NCBI GenBank assembly: GCA_016935035.1
Contig: JAFGRR010000474.1
Location: 1-11,028, forward strand
Direction: 5' to 3'
DNA length: 11,028 nucleotides
DNA from: Phycisphaerae bacterium
Lineage (GTDB): Bacteria; Planctomycetota; Phycisphaerae; UBA1845; Fen-1342
This document shows positions 7,595 through 11,028 of the stretch, one piece after another (within the stretch, counting starts at the first letter, position 1; every line of letters starts with the position of its first letter). The notes under the pieces were generated by a model. That model was not told where the DNA came from, did not search any database, and was given only the letters and a program-made list of their open reading frames with translations. Position numbers and translations under genes: made by a program.

Positions 7595-7677
7595 CCCCTC
7601 ACAGCGTCGGAACCCCGCCCGCCAAGGCGTTGGGGCGTTGTCCGCCGGTTACTTGCCAACCCGCGCAGCCCCCCGCG

Positions 7678-8337
7678 TCACCCGAGAAGTGACCGCGCTC
7701 GCTTGAACACCGCGTCGAGCATCGGCTCGGTCAGCCGCTTAGTGAACGTGTTCTGCTGGCTGGGATGATATGACCCCAGCATCACACGCCCGTCGGTCGA
7801 TTCCGCCTCAGCACCGTGACCGAACTTCCCGACCCGCTGACCAAGCATCCGACCCGTCCGCGTCCAGGCCAGCCCCCCCAGCGCCACGATGACGCGCCAC
7901 GGCACGCATTCGAGCGTCTCACGCAGATACACGGAACAGTTGTCGAACTCGGCGGACGTCGGCTTATTATCCGGCGGTGCACAATGGCACAGTGCGGTAA
8001 TAAGACAATCGGTCAGTTCCATACCGTCGTCGAGGTGCGTGGCGGTCGGCTGGTTGGCGAAACCGACCTTGTGCAGGGCGCGAAAGAGCCAGTTGCCACT
8101 GCGATCGCCCGTGAAGATGCGCCCCGTCCGATTGGCGCCGTGTGCCCCAGGCGCCAGCCCGACAACGAGCAGGCGTGCGTCGGGGTCACCGAAGTTCGGC
8201 ACGGGCCGCCCCCAGTAGCTATGGTCGCGGTAAGCCGCCCGTTTCTCGCTGGCAACGCTCAGGCAGTGGGCGCGCAGTCTCGGGCAGCGCTGGCACGCCA
8301 CAACTTCCCTATTCTGGTCGCGTAGCCAGCGCCGCAT
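7678..8337 (-). CDS. Uracil-DNA glycosylase, family 5 (UDGb), iron-sulphur type
   Basis: 219 residues, the normal length for family 5. These enzymes cut uracil, and in some members other deaminated bases, from DNA to start base excision repair. Seen in order: CQRCPRL with C15 and C18, YWGRPVPNFGDP 41-52, motif A GLAPGAHGANRTG 60-72 followed by IFTGDRSG 74-81, CAPPDNKPT 119-127, C134, and motif B SYHPSQQNT. C15, C18, C119 and C134 are in the positions of the four [4Fe-4S] ligands. Motif A lacks the polar Asp/Asn used by families 1 and 4, which is characteristic of family 5. The ATG at 8337 lacks a good Shine-Dalgarno sequence (only GACGAG nearby), but it gives the expected N-terminus just before the cysteine pair. 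The gene is 73 bases downstream of the cold shock gene on the same strand. Family 4 is the closest alternative and fits motif A less well. Confidence 0.93.
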   Translation of the reverse strand: MRRWLRDQNREVVACQRCPRLRAHCLSVASEKRAAYRDHSYWGRPVPNFGDPDARLLVVGLAPGAHGANRTGRIFTGDRSGNWLFRALHKVGFANQPTATHLDDGMELTDCLITALCHCAPPDNKPTSAEFDNCSVYLRETLECVPWRVIVALGGLAWTRTGRMLGQRVGKFGHGAEAESTDGRVMLGSYHPSQQNTFTKRLTEPMLDAVFKRARSLLG

Positions 8338-8366
8338 TACTCGTCAGCATTCGGTTGGGAATGTGT

Positions 8367-8393
8367 CGCGCGGACCGCCGACCGGTCCGCGCG
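8367..8393 (-). other. Perfect 11-bp stem-loop between the cold shock and uracil-DNA glycosylase genes
   Basis: CGCGCGGACCG pairs with CGGTCCGCGCG around a five-base loop. On the minus strand it is followed by ACACATTCCC rather than a T-tract, so it is not a standard intrinsic terminator. It may be a 3' stabiliser for the cold shock mRNA, a partial terminator (attenuator) before the glycosylase gene, or a protein-binding palindrome. Confidence 0.6.
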
Positions 8394-8410
8394 CCATGAG
8401 ATGTTGAAAC

Positions 8411-8614
8411 TTATGCTACCGGGCGTACTCCAGATGCTTTCGGACCCTTCGGGCCTTCCGTGATCTCAAACTCGACCTTCTGGCCTTCTTCGAGAGTGCG
8501 GAAACCGTCGGACTGGATGTCGGTATAGTGCACAAAAACGTCCTTACCATCATCCGCGCGGATGAAGCCGTAGCCCTTGGTTTCGTTGAACCACTTTACA
8601 GTACCTTGTTGCAT
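8411..8614 (-). CDS. csp: Cold shock protein (CspA family)
   Basis: 67 residues, a single cold shock domain of the usual length. It binds single-stranded RNA and DNA and acts as an RNA chaperone in the cytoplasm. The protein starts MQQGTVKWFN, then RNP1 as KGYGFI (13-18) and RNP2 as VFVHY (26-30), and ends in the usual GPKGPKASGVRP tail. ATG at 8614 is chosen because AGGTGAGG lies nine bases upstream. An in-frame GTG at 8629 would add MRQLV, but it sits inside that ribosome binding site. The preceding 107-base spacer holds a composite hairpin that may regulate expression. Whether this copy is cold-induced or constitutive cannot be told. Confidence 0.95.
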   Translation of the reverse strand: MQQGTVKWFNETKGYGFIRADDGKDVFVHYTDIQSDGFRTLEEGQKVEFEITEGPKGPKASGVRPVA

Positions 8615-8659
8615 GACCAGCTGCCTCACCTCGTGTGTCGAGTTGCGTCACCGCGAGCA

Positions 8660-8694
8660 TCTGGTCAAAACGCCAGCGTTTTTGAGGAACCAGA
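8660..8694 (-). promoter_or_regulatory. Composite hairpin in the leader of the cold shock gene (or terminator of the transporter gene)
   Basis: Read on the minus strand, TCTGGT pairs with ACCAGA and, inside that, CAAAAACG pairs with CGTTTTG around a CTGG loop, with a four-base bulge (TCCT) and one extra A on the left arm. It lies 46 bases before the cold shock start and 28 bases after the EamA gene stop. It could be a structured 5' leader, as in other cold shock mRNAs, or a terminator for the upstream gene, although the only T-run is inside the stem. Confidence 0.5.
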
Positions 8695-8721
8695 CGCGGC
8701 TTGATACGGCAATACGCGAAT

Positions 8722-9762
8722 CTAAGTATGCCCGGACGGCCCGTCGGTGTCAACGAACCGCGGCGGCGCACCCGGCGATTGGACAACTACTGGCGCGTCG
8801 GGGGCACCCGCCAAGCCCGGTCGCGCCTGCGGCACCTTCCACCACCCGACCAGCACCCAACCAACGACACCCAGCAAAATCAGCGGCCCGCCGACGAGTG
8901 TCGCGCCGGGAACGGCCTCGCCGACCAATAGGTACGTCCACAACGGGTTCAGCACCGTCTCCAACAGCACAATCAACGCCGCCCGGTGCGCCTCGACCCG
9001 CTGCAACGCCCAGGAAAACAGGACATACGGCGCGATGAACTGCACCAAGCCCATCAGCAACATCAAGGCCCACTGCGCCGGCGTCATCCAAAACGTCGCC
9101 CAGATCACAACCGCCATCCCGATCACAAGCCCCGACCCTAGCGCGTTCAGACACGCTACCACGACCGGGTTCACCGGCTTCAGCCCACGTAGAGTGACGG
9201 TCAGGGCTCCATAGCCAAAGCCGCTGGCCAGTGATAGCAGTAACCAACGTGTCTCGGTTGCCGCGCTGCCCGCGAATATCGTCGCCACGCCGGCCATCGC
9301 CACGATCAGCACCAGGCCTTCCAGCAGTCGCGGTTTCTCACGCAGCAGTAACGGCGACAGCAGGAAGACCCAGATCGGCGACGTGTATTGAAGGATGATC
9401 GCGTTCGCTGCCGCCGTCTGCGTCGTCGCAATCACGAATGACACCGTCATGACCGTAAAACAACTGACCGACGCCAGCGGCCACCCGATCGCCACCCGCC
9501 GCAATTGTCGCAAACGGGGCAGTGCAAACGGCAGAAACACCAGCCCCCCAATCAAGGAGCGATAACACGCGATCGTCAGCCCGGAGACGCCCGGCGCCCC
9601 ATCACGCGGCTGCATCAGTAGCTTTATTAGCGGCCCATTCAGGCTCCACATCGTCGCGCAGAGAACAAGCGCCGCGACCGGCATCCAGCGCCCCAACCGG
9701 CCCGACGCGCTGGCGCGTCGCTCGCCCGGGTTCAATCTCTCCTGAGCCACTCTCGTCCGCAT
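8722..9762 (-). CDS. EamA-domain transporter (drug/metabolite transporter superfamily)
   Basis: 346 residues, inner membrane. Two EamA repeats of about five helices each are visible: first repeat about 28-167 (CATMWSLNGPLIKLL at helix 1, TAAANAIILQYTSPIWVFLL at helices 3-4), second about 170-310 (FSWALQRVEAHRAALIVLLE, PLWTYLLVGE, LILLGVVGWVLVGWW). A Pro/Ala-rich hydrophilic tail of about 40 residues follows and is longer than usual. The family exports metabolites or moves lipid-linked molecules; the substrate cannot be read from sequence. ATG at 9762 overlaps the TGA stop of the upstream membrane glycosyltransferase (TGATG), with GTGAGG nearby as ribosome binding site, so the two are translationally coupled. 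That pairing suggests a role in envelope glycan assembly, by inference only. Confidence 0.9.
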   Translation of the reverse strand: MRTRVAQERLNPGERRASASGRLGRWMPVAALVLCATMWSLNGPLIKLLMQPRDGAPGVSGLTIACYRSLIGGLVFLPFALPRLRQLRRVAIGWPLASVSCFTVMTVSFVIATTQTAAANAIILQYTSPIWVFLLSPLLLREKPRLLEGLVLIVAMAGVATIFAGSAATETRWLLLSLASGFGYGALTVTLRGLKPVNPVVVACLNALGSGLVIGMAVVIWATFWMTPAQWALMLLMGLVQFIAPYVLFSWALQRVEAHRAALIVLLETVLNPLWTYLLVGEAVPGATLVGGPLILLGVVGWVLVGWWKVPQARPGLAGAPDAPVVVQSPGAPPRFVDTDGPSGHT

Positions 9763-11028
9763 CAATCATGCCTCACGGATAGGCGACGCCGCCCGGCCAG
9801 ACCTGCGGCAGCAAACACTATGACGCCCAGCGTAAAAACGTGACTATAGCGCGTTTGCGTCTCGAACACACTGTGCAGGGCGCTGCCGGCGAGTATCAGC
9901 AGCAGCATCAACGTGGCAGCGTCCGACCGTTGGCGTATGAACGGGAACACCCCCATCGCACAGAGCACCAGCCCGGCGATGTGACCGATCTGCGACCACG
10001 TGTACAGGTGATGCCGATTGGCCTCGATCCACTTCGCCATGGCACCGTCAGCCATCTTGCCAGTACTCCACCACACACCGTAGTAGTTGTCGCCCCACAA
10101 CAACTCCAGCTTCCGCCGCACGAGATTCGGATGAAGATACGGCCGCGTGGTAAGGCGTTGCCAGACTACGCCGCGGGCGTACTGGTTACTCTCATCCAAC
10201 GTGGGGTAGGCGAAAAACGGCTCGGCGTCCTGCTGGTTCCAACGTCCGCGTGCGTCGTAGTTCAACCCGACCATCAGGTTCCACCACGCCACGGTCGGCG
10301 GCGTGCCGCCATAGACGCCGCTGAGCAGCGCGCGGTAGCCAAACTGCGTGCCGGCGAATCCGCCAACAAGCGCCACGGCCGGCAGTATCGCCGATCGCAG
10401 CCATACGCCGCGCCGGATGGTGAAAAACATGACCAACCCGATCGGCAGCAGCACACCCAGAGCCGGTCGAATCGCACACGCCAACCCCAGGCTCGCAACG
10501 CCAACTATAGAAGCCAGCACCACACGCCGGCCCTCAATCAGCCATAGCACGCACAAGAGGTATATGAGGCTTAGCAGCAGTGCCAGATGCTCCGACGCGA
10601 GCACCGGCGTCATGAAGAGCTGCGCCGGCCATAGCACATACAGGAGCACCGCCGCCCGCGCCACCGGCATCCCGCCGACGCGATACGCTATCGGCCAAAT
10701 CAGCGGCAGCGACACCAGCCCGACCACCACGTTGAACAGCTTCGCCGCCAACAGCGAATCACCAAACGCGGCGATCAACGGCGCCAGCACTAGCGGATAG
10801 CCCCAAGCGAAGAAGAACTGCTCGGTTGGCTGCGGCAACGGCTGCCCCGTCACCATCAGCCGCGCCAGCATGCGATACGACTCAAAATCCGACACCGGCA
10901 ACGTCGGAACCAGCAGCACGGCCGCCAAACGCGTCAGCACGAACACGACTACCGCAATCACGATGAACCGCCGATTGCTCAGCGACGTCGCGTGTACGAG
11001 CCGCCGCCCCAGGTACACGCCCAGCGGA
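9762..11028 (-). CDS. Polytopic membrane glycosyltransferase, GT39/ArnT-like (GT-C fold); start at or beyond the right edge
   Basis: At least 418 residues with about ten hydrophobic helices. The first helix (residues 18-37, counted from GTG at 11018) is followed by PVSDFESYRMLARLMVTGQP. Its Asp44 is in the position of the catalytic or metal-binding acidic residue of the first outer loop in GT-C enzymes. FFFAWGYPLVLAPLIAAF and LWPAQLFMTPVLASEHLALL are also typical of the PMT_2/RgtA-like family. A soluble stretch at about 255-340 (NLMVGLNYDARGRWNQQD, KLELLWGDNYYGVWW) comes before the last helices. Such enzymes move a sugar from a polyprenyl-phosphate carrier onto a lipid, protein or glycan outside the inner membrane. 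GTG at 11018 has no Shine-Dalgarno sequence and the frame is open to the edge (codons Pro-Leu-Gly), so the true start may lie outside. The gene overlaps the EamA gene by one base. Confidence 0.85.
   Translation of the reverse strand, partial: PLGVYLGRRLVHATSLSNRRFIVIAVVVFVLTRLAAVLLVPTLPVSDFESYRMLARLMVTGQPLPQPTEQFFFAWGYPLVLAPLIAAFGDSLLAAKLFNVVVGLVSLPLIWPIAYRVGGMPVARAAVLLYVLWPAQLFMTPVLASEHLALLLSLIYLLCVLWLIEGRRVVLASIVGVASLGLACAIRPALGVLLPIGLVMFFTIRRGVWLRSAILPAVALVGGFAGTQFGYRALLSGVYGGTPPTVAWWNLMVGLNYDARGRWNQQDAEPFFAYPTLDESNQYARGVVWQRLTTRPYLHPNLVRRKLELLWGDNYYGVWWSTGKMADGAMAKWIEANRHHLYTWSQIGHIAGLVLCAMGVFPFIRQRSDAATLMLLLILAGSALHSVFETQTRYSHVFTLGVIVFAAAGLAGRRRLSVRHD

Larger units (their letters stand above)
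7222..7677. other. Convergent intergenic region without a gene
   Basis: This lies between the ends of the lipoprotein gene (plus) and the uracil-DNA glycosylase gene (minus). Short open frames here run through the terminator hairpin or the REP-like hairpins and have no credible protein features. It holds the REP-like pair of hairpins (7245-7288), a stretch strongly skewed to C over G (about 7387-7466), a GCGCGC-TACAT-GCGCGC hairpin (7527-7543) and a small set of inverted and tandem repeats (7546-7594). Confidence 0.65.

Noticed and set aside
8615..8629. GTG start at 8629 for the cold shock protein
   Set aside because: This start falls within the AGGTGAGG ribosome binding site of the ATG at 8614, and cold shock proteins normally begin a few residues before GTVKWFN.
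9840..10547. Plus-strand open frame of 235 codons
   Set aside because: It is antisense to the polytopic membrane glycosyltransferase, and its Gln/His/Arg-rich translation has no domain or membrane segment.

Overview
The window is GC-rich bacterial DNA with no tRNA, rRNA, CRISPR array or transposase gene. A secreted lipoprotein with a seven-bladed FG-GAP propeller, a very long multidomain glycosyltransferase and a family 5 uracil-DNA glycosylase together fit an environmental Gram-negative lineage. The style is most like Planctomycetes/Phycisphaerae, but the window has no marker gene, so this is only an impression.

Left part (1-3150, minus strand): one open frame of at least 1050 codons, cut by the window edge. 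It carries a degenerate methyltransferase-like domain, a coiled coil, a GT2 glycosyltransferase, a cryptic Rossmann-like module and a GT4 glycosyltransferase. It is divergent from the next gene across a 683-base spacer (3151-3833) that holds candidate promoters for both directions.

Centre (3834-7118, plus strand): a 1094-residue lipoprotein with a lipobox, a PKD-like domain, further beta-rich domains and an FG-GAP/VCBS beta-propeller interrupted by an inserted module. A strong intrinsic terminator follows. The convergent spacer after it (7222-7677) holds no gene, but it has a REP-like pair of hairpins with a GTAG tetranucleotide and a C-rich, G-poor stretch.

Right part (7678-11028, minus strand, read right to left): an ArnT/GT39-like polytopic membrane glycosyltransferase whose stop codon overlaps the start of an EamA/DMT transporter (TGATG), then a 67-residue cold shock protein, then a family 5 uracil-DNA glycosylase. 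The first two are very likely translationally coupled and may form an envelope sugar-transfer unit. The cold shock and repair genes follow at 107 and 73 bases, each gap holding a stem-loop, so they may be separate or attenuated transcription units.

I found no clear new biological system. The points most worth checking are the cryptic module inside the glycosyltransferase, the GT-C/DMT pair, the module inserted in the propeller and the REP-like element.
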